Assembly (NCBI GenBank): GCA_007133365.1
Contig: SLMV01000104.1
Coordinates: forward strand, 1 to 14,219
Direction: 5' to 3'
DNA from: Clostridia bacterium
GTDB taxonomy: Bacteria; Bacillota; Sulfobacillia; SLMV01
DNA length: 14,219 nt
Shown: positions 1-6,594 of the stretch, piece by piece
How positions within the stretch are numbered: position 1 is the stretch's first letter
Layout of the letters: each line of letters begins with the position of its first letter
The notes under the pieces: generated by a model
What the model was told of the DNA's origin: nothing
Seen by the model: the letters and a program-made list of their open reading frames with translations, nothing else
Database searches by the model: none
Program-made: the position numbers and the translations under genes

Positions 1-2
1 AA

Positions 3-449
3 GGGCTCGGCTGGAAGAGCACATACGGCAGCGGCAAAGGGCGCGACACCATCACGAGCGGCATTGAAGGCGCCTGGACCCCGACGCCCACCCAATGGGA
101 CATGAGCTATTTCGATGTTCTCTTTGGGTACGATTGGAATCTGACCAAGAGCCCGGCCGGTGCCTGGCAATGGGAACCGACGGATCCCGAAGCCGCCAAT
201 ACGGTACCGGATGCTGAGGACCCCTCCATTCGCCACGCCCCGATGATGACGACGGCGGATCTCGCGCTTCGCATGGATCCCACCTATAAACGGATTGCCA
301 AGCGGTTCCATGAGAATCCGGATGAGTTCGAGGACGCCTTTGCCCGCGCGTGGTTCAAGCTGACCCACCGGGATATGGGACCCCGCTCGCGTTATCTCGG
401 TCCCGAAGTGCCCAAAGAGGAACTCATCTGGCAAGATCCCGTGCCGTAG
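3..449 (+). CDS. katG: Catalase-peroxidase KatG, end of the N-terminal (heme) domain, 5' truncated by the window and ended by an in-frame TAG
   Basis: KatG is a bifunctional heme enzyme that breaks down hydrogen peroxide as catalase and peroxidase. The reading frame is open from base 3 and begins GLGWKSTYGSGKG, matching the part of KatG just after the proximal-histidine region, which lies outside the window. Visible landmarks are TSGIEGAW (the Ser315 and proximal Trp321 region of the Mycobacterium tuberculosis enzyme), LTKSPAGAWQW, and HRDMGP, which carries the counterpart of Arg418, the mobile arginine that tunes catalase activity. The frame reaches WQDPVP and then meets TAG at 447-449. In normal KatG the chain continues here directly into the C-terminal domain, and the same frame does continue after the stop with full KatG similarity. 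Family identity is very safe. Whether the gene is functional is open. Confidence 0.95.
   Translation, partial: GLGWKSTYGSGKGRDTITSGIEGAWTPTPTQWDMSYFDVLFGYDWNLTKSPAGAWQWEPTDPEAANTVPDAEDPSIRHAPMMTTADLALRMDPTYKRIAKRFHENPDEFEDAFARAWFKLTHRDMGPRSRYLGPEVPKEELIWQDPVP
447..449 (+). other. katG: In-frame amber codon (TAG) inside katG at the domain boundary
   Basis: The codons around this site read GTG CCG TAG GTC GAT CAT. KatG proteins usually have one residue, often alanine, between PVP and VDH, and the TAG stands exactly in its place. There is no frameshift: the frame before (3-446) and after (450-1340) is the same. The stop is a real termination signal in this genome, because both MFS genes in the window end in TAG. 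It may be a nonsense mutation, a sequencing error, or a natural split or readthrough site. Confidence 0.9.
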
Positions 450-461
450 GTCGATCATGCG

Positions 462-1340
462 TTGGTCGACGAACACGATATTGCCGATCTCAAACAACAG
501 ATCCTCGACACCGACCTGTCCATCTCGGAGTTGGTCTCGACCGCCTGGGCATCCGCGTCCACTTTCCGCGGTTCCGATAAGCGAGGCGGCGCCAACGGTG
601 CCCGCATCCGGTTGGCACCCCAGAAGGATTGGGAAGTCAATGAACCGGCACAGCTCGAGAAGGTGCTCGACACCCTGGCCACGATTAAGGATACATTCAA
701 TCAAGCACAATCGGGTGATAAGAAGGTCTCGCTTGCGGATCTGATCGTCTTAGGCGGTGCGGCAGCCATTGAAAAGGCTGCTCAAGATGCCGGACATGAT
801 GCGGTCGTTCCCTTCGCACCGGGCCGCACGGACGCCCTCGAAGAACAGACGGATGCGGAGGCCTTTGATGTACTCGAACCCAAGGCCGACGGCTTTCGAA
901 ACTACCAAAAAGCCAAGTATGCGGTAACGCCGGAGGAACTGTTGATCGACCGTGCCCAGCTCTTGACCCTGACCGCGCCGGAGATGACGGTGCTGCTAGG
1001 TGGCATGCGCGTGCTCAACAGCAACTTCGGACAATCCGAACATGGCGTCTTCACCGATCAACCGGAAACGCTCACCAACGACTTCTTCGTCAACTTGCTC
1101 GATATGAACACGACCTGGAAACCGACATCAGAAGAACGTGACGAGTTTGAAGGCTTCGACTACCAGACCGGTGAGCCAAAATGGAAGGGCACCCGCGTCG
1201 ATCTCGTTTTCGGCGCCGACTCCCAACTTCGCGCCATCGCCGAAGTCTATGCCCAAGACGATGCCGAAGAGAAATTCGTCAATGATTTCATCGCCGCCTG
1301 GAATAAGGTCATGAACGCCGATCGTTTCGATCTTGCCTAA
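462..1340 (+). CDS. katG: Catalase-peroxidase KatG, C-terminal domain, separated from the N-terminal domain by the TAG
   Basis: This 292-residue frame covers the heme-free C-terminal domain of KatG, which arose by duplication of the N-terminal domain and is needed to keep the active site correctly shaped. Recognisable blocks are LVSTAWASASTFRGSDKRGG, IRLAPQKDWEVN, VLGGAAAIEKAA, VPFAPGRTDA, EPKADGFRNY, LTNDFFVNLLDM, VDLVFGADSQLRA and the usual ending KVMNADRFDLA, so the 3' end is complete. Similarity actually begins at 450, directly after the stop. The first possible start is TTG at 462, with only a weak AGGT about 10 bases before it, so independent translation would be inefficient. The coding sequence shows no further damage. 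That argues for a recent change, a sequencing error, or a preserved split or readthrough product rather than an old pseudogene. Confidence 0.88.
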   Translation: MVDEHDIADLKQQILDTDLSISELVSTAWASASTFRGSDKRGGANGARIRLAPQKDWEVNEPAQLEKVLDTLATIKDTFNQAQSGDKKVSLADLIVLGGAAAIEKAAQDAGHDAVVPFAPGRTDALEEQTDAEAFDVLEPKADGFRNYQKAKYAVTPEELLIDRAQLLTLTAPEMTVLLGGMRVLNSNFGQSEHGVFTDQPETLTNDFFVNLLDMNTTWKPTSEERDEFEGFDYQTGEPKWKGTRVDLVFGADSQLRAIAEVYAQDDAEEKFVNDFIAAWNKVMNADRFDLA

Positions 1341-1350
1341 AACCACATGA

Positions 1351-1370
1351 GGGGGTGGCAACCCCCTTTT
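1351..1370 (+). terminator. Intrinsic terminator of katG
   Basis: A six-pair stem, GGGGGT with ACCCCC around the loop GGCA, is followed at once by TTTT. It begins 10 bases after the katG stop codon, which is the usual place and form of a Rho-independent terminator. Confidence 0.75.
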
Positions 1371-1411
1371 AAACGACAAAACCCCTCGATGATCGAGGGG
1401 TTTTGTCGTTT
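1371..1411. terminator. Long symmetric terminator hairpin between convergent katG and trpA
   Basis: Bases 1371-1389 pair perfectly with 1393-1411, giving a 19-pair stem with a three-base loop. The core is the G+C block CCCCTCG with CGAGGGG, and it is flanked by AAAA and TTTT on the two arms. T-rich sequence therefore follows the G+C core on either strand, so the hairpin should stop transcription from both sides. It backs up the katG terminator and is the best candidate terminator for the trp operon, about 145 bases past the trpA stop. Confidence 0.8.
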
Positions 1412-1554
1412 CGTTTAAAAGCCATGCGTCCGGTCCAAGACCGATAGCCAGCCTGACCTCATAAACGAGAAGAAGGGGTCACGTCCATCAGGCGATAACC
1501 AACCGATACTCGACCCGTAAAAACCCGAAGACTGCCACCCATTTCGCCCCGGGA

Positions 1555-2382
1555 TCAAAACGACATTGTAAACCCTTCCTTTAGTTCCCGGGCCATTTGG
1601 GTCAACTCCTTTACTATCGTCGCCTCATCGGGCACCGCCAACTGGCTTTCGCCGGAAGCGGTCTCCAAAATGCGGACGAACGCACTTCCGACCACGGCCC
1701 CGTCCGCAAACGTTCCCACTTCTGCCACGTGCTTAGGACGTGACACGCCGAAGCCAATGACCACCGGCAGCAAGGTTTCTTCTTTTATCCACCGAATGAC
1801 ATCCCGCACCCGTTTGGAGATGGTCTGATCCGTGCCCGTAACCCCGGTGACACTCACGCAATAGACGAATCCGCCTTCCAAGTCTTTGAGGTGCTCAAGG
1901 CGCGCCGGTGTGGTCGTCGGTGCGACAAAGGCGGTGAGCCGAAGACCATGCGCTTCCGCCTCCTCCCGGAGCTCGCCCTCCTCTTCGTAGGGGAGATCGG
2001 GAATCAAGAGTCCGTCGCCCCCCGCCCGGGAGAGATCCCGACAAAACAGTCGGATTCCATATTGCATCAACGGGTTGTAATAACTCATCACCATCAATGG
2101 AACCGCCACCTGACGTCGGGCGCGTTCGATCATGGTGAAAATTTCTGACGTCCGAAAGCCGGCCGTCAGGGCCCGTTGACTCGCCCTTTGAATAACCGGA
2201 CCGTCGGCCAGAGGATCCGAAAACGGTAATCCCAGTTCCACCAAATCCGCGCCCCCCGCCACCAAGGCCGTCACGGCGTTGACGGTCAAATCCGGGGAAG
2301 GATCGCCCGCCGTCACGTAGGCAACTAAGGCCTTCTCACCGGCGCGAGAGAGGTTCGAAAATGTCGCATCAATGCGATTCAT
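1555..2382 (-). CDS. trpA: Tryptophan synthase alpha chain
   Basis: TrpA cleaves indole-3-glycerol phosphate to indole and glyceraldehyde 3-phosphate in the alpha2-beta2 tryptophan synthase complex. Indole passes through a tunnel to TrpB. The protein is 275 residues, normal for the family, and is a TIM barrel. The catalytic residues Glu49 and Asp60 sit in ELGLPFSDPLADGP, at the same numbers as in the Salmonella enzyme. Further family blocks are VAYVTAGDPSP, LIPDLPYEE and VIGFGVSRPKHV. The ATG at 2382 was chosen because a GGAAGGGGG ribosome binding site lies just before it. A longer in-frame start at 2427 would add 15 residues of non-family sequence. The start lies inside the end of trpB, a 14-base overlap, so translation is probably coupled. 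It is the last gene of the operon. Confidence 0.97.
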   Translation of the reverse strand: MNRIDATFSNLSRAGEKALVAYVTAGDPSPDLTVNAVTALVAGGADLVELGLPFSDPLADGPVIQRASQRALTAGFRTSEIFTMIERARRQVAVPLMVMSYYNPLMQYGIRLFCRDLSRAGGDGLLIPDLPYEEEGELREEAEAHGLRLTAFVAPTTTPARLEHLKDLEGGFVYCVSVTGVTGTDQTISKRVRDVIRWIKEETLLPVVIGFGVSRPKHVAEVGTFADGAVVGSAFVRILETASGESQLAVPDEATIVKELTQMARELKEGFTMSF

Positions 2383-3610
2383 TCGCCGTCCCCCCTTCCG
2401 ATTCAAAAGCCGTGATGCTCTCGACATCCTTATCGCCGCGACCGGACAGGCACAAAACGATGACGGCGCCGGGCGTTAAGGTGGGCATCAGTTTATCGAG
2501 GTAGGCCACGGCGTGCGCAGTCTCCAGAGCAGGCAGAATGCCCTCGGTGCGGTTTAGAAGTTTCACGCCACCGACGGCTTCGGCATCGGTCACCGCCACA
2601 TATTCGGCGCGACCGCCTTGCATGAAGGCCGCATGTTCCGGGCCCACACCCGGATAGTCGAGCCCGGCTGAAATGGAATAGGCGGGCGTCACCTGACCGT
2701 CGTCATCTTGAAGAAGATAACTGAGCGCACCGTGAAGCACCCCCGGACGTCCCGAATGAAGGCTCGCCGCATGCGCCCCGGTCTCCAAACCATGCCCGGC
2801 CGCCTCCACCCCAATCATTCGGACACCGGCATCCGATAAGAAGGGATAGAAGAGCCCCATGGCATTGCTCCCGCCTCCCACACAAGCCACCAAAGCATCC
2901 GGAAGTCGGCCTTCTTTTTCCAGTATCTGCCGACGCGCCTCATCCCCGATCACCCGCTGAAAATCGCGCACCATCAACGGATAGGGATGGGGGCCCACCA
3001 CGGAACCGATCACATAGTGGGTATCGGCCACCCGGGTCACCCATTCCCGCAGCGCTTCGTTGGTCGCATCCTTCAAAGTGCCTGTGCCCGAGGTCACCTC
3101 CACCACCTCGGCCCCCAAAAGCTCCATCCGCACCACGTTCAGCGCCTGCCGCCGCATGTCTTCTTCGCCCATGTAGATCGTACAATCCAACCCAAATAAG
3201 GCTGCCGTGGTTGCGGTGGCCACACCGTGCTGCCCCGCGCCGGTTTCGGCGATCACCCGGGTTTTTCCCATCCGCCGCGCCAGCATAGCCTGACCCAGCG
3301 TGTTATTGATCTTGTGAGCGCCCGTATGATTGAGATCTTCTCGCTTAAGATAAACGCGAACATCGCCCAGCGTCGCACTCAGCCCGGATGCCAGATAAAG
3401 GGGATTCGGGCGCCCCACATATTCGGTGAGATAATGGGTCAATTCCTTTTGGAAGGAGGGATCGGTGCGGGCCGCTCGATACTCGGCCTCAAGTTCTTCG
3501 AGCGCCGGCATCACCGTCTCCGGCACATACCGCCCGCCGAATCCCCGATACCGTCCCCGATCATCCGGAAGGTCGATTAACGGTTCGCGCGTTATTTCTT
3601 TATCGGACAT
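2369..3610 (-). CDS. trpB: Tryptophan synthase beta chain
   Basis: TrpB is the pyridoxal-phosphate subunit that joins indole to serine to form tryptophan. It has 413 residues, typical of the TrpB1 type found in trp operons. The cofactor lysine is Lys100 in GAHKINNTLGQAML, the catalytic Glu122 is in AETGAGQHGVA, and the phosphate cup is GGGSNAMG (residues 245-252). The ATG at 3610 is preferred because AAAGGAG lies eight bases before it. Another ATG two codons upstream (3616) is too close to this site, and a start at 3709 would run deep into trpCF. The start overlaps the end of trpCF by 19 bases, so the ribosome binding site of trpB is inside the trpCF coding sequence. Overlaps on both sides suggest tight translational coupling. 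Confidence 0.97.
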   Translation of the reverse strand: MSDKEITREPLIDLPDDRGRYRGFGGRYVPETVMPALEELEAEYRAARTDPSFQKELTHYLTEYVGRPNPLYLASGLSATLGDVRVYLKREDLNHTGAHKINNTLGQAMLARRMGKTRVIAETGAGQHGVATATTAALFGLDCTIYMGEEDMRRQALNVVRMELLGAEVVEVTSGTGTLKDATNEALREWVTRVADTHYVIGSVVGPHPYPLMVRDFQRVIGDEARRQILEKEGRLPDALVACVGGGSNAMGLFYPFLSDAGVRMIGVEAAGHGLETGAHAASLHSGRPGVLHGALSYLLQDDDGQVTPAYSISAGLDYPGVGPEHAAFMQGGRAEYVAVTDAEAVGGVKLLNRTEGILPALETAHAVAYLDKLMPTLTPGAVIVLCLSGRGDKDVESITAFESEGGTANESH

Positions 3611-5097
3611 ACGCATTCTCCTTTGCTCGCTTGGTCTAAAGACAAAACATGATCTCGAGCTGCCCCAAGAAAGGCCCGGATCCTTGCCGGATCCTTCTTT
3701 CCTTGGCATTCCACGCCCCCGGAAACATCCACCCCATCTGCCTGTGAGGTGGCCAGGGCCGCCTGCACATTCAGCGGCGTCAACCCGCCCGCCACCAAAA
3801 ATGGCACCCGGGTATGCTTACGATAATCCGGAACAATCGACCAATCAAAGGTCTGACCAGTGCCACCAGCCTGGCCGGGGACTAACGTATCAAAGAGAAA
3901 GAGATCAACCCCGGCTCGCTCATACGCCCGAAACCACTCGGCGCCGAACCCATCATCCTGAGCCCGGACGCGGGCGGTTTTGTACACCCCAAACCCGTGA
4001 CCGCTCAATGCCTTACAAATCTCGGGCGTTTCCGCACCGTGCAACTGTACCGCATCCAACCCCGCCGTTTGCACGATCGACCGGATCATCGCCGGGTCAG
4101 TATCGACAAAAACCCCCACGGCATAATGATTGCGCGAATATCGTCGTCCGTGCGCGATCAGATCCCGGGCCGTGGCCGGCGACACCTGGCGAGGGCTATC
4201 AGCAAAAACAAATCCCAGCGCCGAAGCCCCCGCATCCAGGGCCGTTTCCACTGCTTCTCGGGTCTGAAGGCCGCAAATCTTGGTAATCGGGCGGGGATCA
4301 AATTGGAGCGCAGACGCGGCCTGACCCGGATCATCGCTTCGCATTAACGATTCCCCCACCAGAAAATGGCGGATTCCCTTTTTCTTTAGGCGCTCGATAT
4401 CGGCGCGTTCACGAATACCGCTCTCACTTACCACCTCGACATCGGTGGGCACGCGGTCGATCAACCCCTCCGAGACCGAAAGATCCGTCTCGAAGGTATC
4501 GAGATCACGGTTATTGATGCCAATCAATCGCACGTCTTGTTTTAATGCCAAATCGAGTTGAGATCCGTCGTGGACCTCGACTAAGGCCTCCATGCCCAGG
4601 GAATGGGTCAGGGCCAATAGTTCTTCCATCCGCTTCGACGGATGAAGGGCCTGAATGAGCAAAAGGGCATCGGCACCCAGCGCCCGCGATTCGATCACTT
4701 GATAGGGTTCCAAAATGAAGTCCTTACGCAAAATGGGAAGCGAGGAGATTCGTCGAGCCCGAGCGATATAGCGGTCTTGCCCCCCAAAGAAAGTGGGTTC
4801 TGTCAGCACCGAAAGGGCCCGTGCGCCCCCCTTTTCGTACGCCGACACCACGTGAGACAACGAGAGATCCCCCCGGATCAATCCACGGGAGGGAGACGCC
4901 CGCTTATATTCACAGATGAGTCCGACCCGCCCGGGCAAAGTCCGGCGAAGGGCCGCCACGAGACTTCGAGGCGGGGGCGCTTTCTCCAGTTGTCGCTCTA
5001 GCGCCTCCAGCGGCCGTTCGCGCTTTTGTCGTTGCAGGGTTTCGCGCACCCGGTCCACAATTTGGGATAAAAAGGTTCCACTTTCATAATTCATCAT
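3592..5097 (-). CDS. trpCF: Fused indole-3-glycerol-phosphate synthase / phosphoribosylanthranilate isomerase
   Basis: This 501-residue protein carries two successive steps of tryptophan synthesis in one chain. Residues 1 to about 262 are indole-3-glycerol-phosphate synthase (TrpC), with CEYKRASPSRG (Lys65), LRKDFI (Lys125), EVH (Glu174), GINNRDLDTF (Asn196) and SESGI (Glu225). Residues from about 270 to 480 are phosphoribosylanthranilate isomerase (TrpF), with KICGLQT (catalytic Cys275), VQLHG, LFDT (catalytic Asp403), GGTGQTFDW and VDVSGGVE. All expected catalytic residues of both halves are present. The two halves are joined by only a few residues (QFDPRP), with no stop or frameshift. The order TrpC then TrpF is the same as in the E. 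coli fusion, although Bacillus keeps two genes. The start ATG at 5097 lies five bases after the trpD stop, and a second ATG follows at once. Confidence 0.96.
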   Translation of the reverse strand: MMNYESGTFLSQIVDRVRETLQRQKRERPLEALERQLEKAPPPRSLVAALRRTLPGRVGLICEYKRASPSRGLIRGDLSLSHVVSAYEKGGARALSVLTEPTFFGGQDRYIARARRISSLPILRKDFILEPYQVIESRALGADALLLIQALHPSKRMEELLALTHSLGMEALVEVHDGSQLDLALKQDVRLIGINNRDLDTFETDLSVSEGLIDRVPTDVEVVSESGIRERADIERLKKKGIRHFLVGESLMRSDDPGQAASALQFDPRPITKICGLQTREAVETALDAGASALGFVFADSPRQVSPATARDLIAHGRRYSRNHYAVGVFVDTDPAMIRSIVQTAGLDAVQLHGAETPEICKALSGHGFGVYKTARVRAQDDGFGAEWFRAYERAGVDLFLFDTLVPGQAGGTGQTFDWSIVPDYRKHTRVPFLVAGGLTPLNVQAALATSQADGVDVSGGVECQGKKDPARIRAFLGAARDHVLSLDQASKGECVCPIKK

Positions 5098-5101
5098 GGC
5101 A

Positions 5102-6130
5102 TCAACTCACCGAGACCTTTCGCCCACCGTAATTCACCAGCTGCTCCAGCTTTCGTAAGGCGCACCCTGAATCCACGCTCTGACGCGCTTTAATCATCCC
5201 ATCCGCCAAGGTGGATGCCTGGCCGCCAACCCGGATCGCGGCGGCCGCATTGACCAATGCACTATCCCGATAAGGGCCCGAAGCCCCTCGGAGCACCCCG
5301 TAAAGAATCCGGGCATTGACCTGGGCATCGCCACCACGAATGTCAGCGAGCGGAGAACGACTCACACCCAGATCTTCCGGCGTCAGCGTAAAGGTTCGCA
5401 CCATGCCCTTTCGATATTCGGAAATACGCGTGGGGCCGGCGATTGAAATCTCATCGAGGCCCTCCAGACCGCCTACCACCCATGCATGCCGAATCCCGAG
5501 ATTGCCGGCCACCCTCGCCAGGTCCTCGGTGCGATCGGAATCAAACACCCCCATCACTTGAGCCGAGGCACCGGCCGGGTTGGTCAACGGCCCGAGCAAA
5601 TTGAAGACGGTGCGGATGCCCAATTCCCGCCTAGGGCCCACGGCGTGTTTCATCGCCGGATGCAGGCGCGGCGCATACAAAAAGCCGATACCCAGTTCGT
5701 CGATGCACCGTCCCACCTCATCCGCTTCTAGATCCAGATTCACTCCCAAAGACTCGAGGACGTCGGCACTGCCACAATCCGATGACACCGAGCGATTGCC
5801 GTGTTTGGCGACAGCAACACCGGCCCCGGCCGCGATGAAGGCGGCCGTGGTGGAAATGTTGAAGGTGGACAACCCGTCCCCCCCGGTACCGCAAGTGTCC
5901 ACCAGACCTGAGCGCCGAACGGGTACGGTCGTCGCCCGTTCCCGCATGGCATGGGCAAACCCGCTAATCTCGTCAACCGTCTCCCCCTTGATTCCCAACC
6001 CCAACAGCAAGGCGCCAAACTGCGCGGGGGTCACATCCCCCTTCATCATCGCATTCATTACCTGAAAAGACTGTCGTCGTGACAACGATCGACCGGATGC
6101 CACGGTGCGAATCGCATCTTTAATCATCAT
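5102..6130 (-). CDS. trpD: Anthranilate phosphoribosyltransferase
   Basis: TrpD attaches phosphoribose from PRPP to anthranilate and is the first enzyme encoded in this operon. The protein has 342 residues, normal for a stand-alone TrpD not fused to a glutamine amidotransferase. PRPP and substrate binding motifs are CGTGGDG (residues 80-86), NISTT (91-95) and KHGNRSVSS (109-117), followed by FNLLGPLTNPA. The start is ATG at 6130, with GGGGGA five bases upstream. The next codon, 6127, is also ATG and could be used. The frame stays open up to 6364, but that part translates the T-box leader and has no TrpD similarity, so a longer gene model should be rejected. No trpE or trpG precedes it. Confidence 0.96.
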   Translation of the reverse strand: MMIKDAIRTVASGRSLSRRQSFQVMNAMMKGDVTPAQFGALLLGLGIKGETVDEISGFAHAMRERATTVPVRRSGLVDTCGTGGDGLSTFNISTTAAFIAAGAGVAVAKHGNRSVSSDCGSADVLESLGVNLDLEADEVGRCIDELGIGFLYAPRLHPAMKHAVGPRRELGIRTVFNLLGPLTNPAGASAQVMGVFDSDRTEDLARVAGNLGIRHAWVVGGLEGLDEISIAGPTRISEYRKGMVRTFTLTPEDLGVSRSPLADIRGGDAQVNARILYGVLRGASGPYRDSALVNAAAAIRVGGQASTLADGMIKARQSVDSGCALRKLEQLVNYGGRKVSVS

Positions 6131-6175
6131 TCGAATCCCCCATTTCAGTTCGTCCCTTATAAAGCCAAATCGTCC

Positions 6176-6270
6176 AAAAAGAAAAACCCTTTCCTCCCAT
6201 TTTGGGACGAAAGGGTCATTTCGCGGTGCCACCCAAATAGAACCCGGACCGGGTTCCACTCGCACGATAC
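6176..6270 (-). terminator. T-box module 2: second Stem III-like hairpin, antiterminator and terminator
   Basis: A second copy of the module starts again with GTATCGTG, followed by a hairpin of GAACCC with GGGTTC and a T-box core GGGTGGCACCGCG (6234-6222). Its antiterminator can close by TTTGGG with CCCAAA. The terminator pairs ACCCTTTC and TCCC with GGGA and GAAAGGGT around a short A-rich loop, with one G-G mismatch, and is followed by TTTTTCTTTTT. Fewer than 20 bases separate the first T tract from this copy, so there is no room for its own Stem I. Confidence 0.82.
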
Positions 6271-6282
6271 TGTCATCAACCC

Positions 6283-6369
6283 AATAAAAAAACCCTCCGC
6301 CGCTTGGGACGAAAGGTTGCTTCCGTGGTGCCACCCAACTGTTTCCCGAAAAGGAAACACTCACGATAC
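6283..6369 (-). terminator. T-box module 1: Stem III, antiterminator and terminator
   Basis: Reading along the transcript, GTATCGTGAGTG is followed by a hairpin of GTTTCC with GGAAAC, then by the T-box core GGGTGGCACCACGG (6336-6323). The antiterminator closes by TTGGG with CCCAA. The competing terminator pairs AACCTTTCGTC (6318-6308) with GGCGGAGGGTT (6301-6291), eleven pairs including three G-U pairs, and runs into a seven-T tract. Confidence 0.82.
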
Positions 6370-6442
6370 GGGTTCATGACCGATACCGGTTCCCGATCAC
6401 GGGGGAAAACCGTCACAGCCTAGGGAATCTCCCTCGGTGCGA

Positions 6443-6540
6443 AGCTCCCGGGCCCATTCAGCCATTCTTTTTGCATCGGGTTCCCACTCTCCCCGACTCT
6501 CTGGGGCAAAAACGAATCGCTTACTCTTCCCGTTCACAGC
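6443..6540 (-). promoter_or_regulatory. T-box Stem I with UGG specifier
   Basis: The distal helix TCGGG (6496-6492) pairs with CCCGA (6480-6476). Below it TTTTTGC (6512-6506) pairs with GCAAAAA (6474-6468), then ATTC (6517-6514) with GAAT (6467-6464). The S-turn AGTA is at 6525-6522, and CGGG (6532-6529) can pair with CCCG (6452-6449). This leaves GAA-TGG in the specifier loop, with TGG at 6456-6454. A second TGG at 6464-6462 is less likely because part of it lies in the helix. A GAGC at 6447-6444 matches the kink-turn motif at the base of Stem I. The pairing was done by hand. Confidence 0.75.
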
Positions 6541-6565
6541 CGTTCCTATTTCAAAATGTGCCGTT

Positions 6566-6594
6566 ACTTTAGCACGTTAACCTCGGGGCGTCAA
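6566..6594 (-). promoter_or_regulatory. Promoter of the trp operon
   Basis: A -35 element TTGACG (6594-6589) and a -10 element TAAAGT (6571-6566) are separated by exactly 17 bases, placing the start of transcription near 6560, just before the T-box Stem I. The -35 box includes the TGA stop codon (6593-6591) of the upstream transporter gene, so the operon has its own promoter even though it follows a gene on the same strand. Confidence 0.75.

Larger units (their letters stand above)
6176..6560 (-). promoter_or_regulatory. tRNA-Trp sensing T-box riboswitch leader of the trp operon, with a duplicated antiterminator/terminator module
   Basis: The untranslated leader before trpD has the full order of a T-box element: Stem I with a specifier loop, a middle region, a Stem III-like hairpin, the T-box sequence and an overlapping terminator. 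The T-box core is GGGTGGCACC. Its UGGC pairs with the 3' end of uncharged tRNA, and the C fits the G discriminator base of bacterial tRNA-Trp. The specifier is UGG, the tryptophan codon. Low tryptophan leaves tRNA-Trp uncharged, which should favour the antiterminator and switch the operon on. The last module occurs a second time downstream without a second Stem I; see the separate entries. Confidence 0.9.

Noticed and set aside
447..449. Pyrrolysine or other genetic-code recoding of TAG
   Set aside because: KatG is not a pyrrolysine protein family, and TAG serves as an ordinary stop for two other genes in the window. Simple nonsense, a sequencing error, or a split gene is more likely.
1420..1554. 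A further gene or RNA between trpA and the terminator hairpins
   Set aside because: Only short frames without start signals are present, and I see no RNA fold stronger than a weak CCCG/CGGG pairing before a T run near the trpA end.
3611..3709. Longer start for trpB
   Set aside because: The extra 33 residues overlap the end of trpCF and have no TrpB similarity. AAAGGAG with ideal spacing points to 3610.
3465..4286. Open frame of 273 residues on the + strand
   Set aside because: It is antisense to trpCF and trpB and rich in Pro, Arg and His, as expected for a shadow of a G+C-rich gene.
6131..6364. N-terminal extension of the trpD frame by 78 residues
   Set aside because: It translates the two T-box modules, and the repeated peptide with WVAP comes from the repeated GGGTGGCACC. 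TrpD similarity and a good ribosome binding site begin at 6130.
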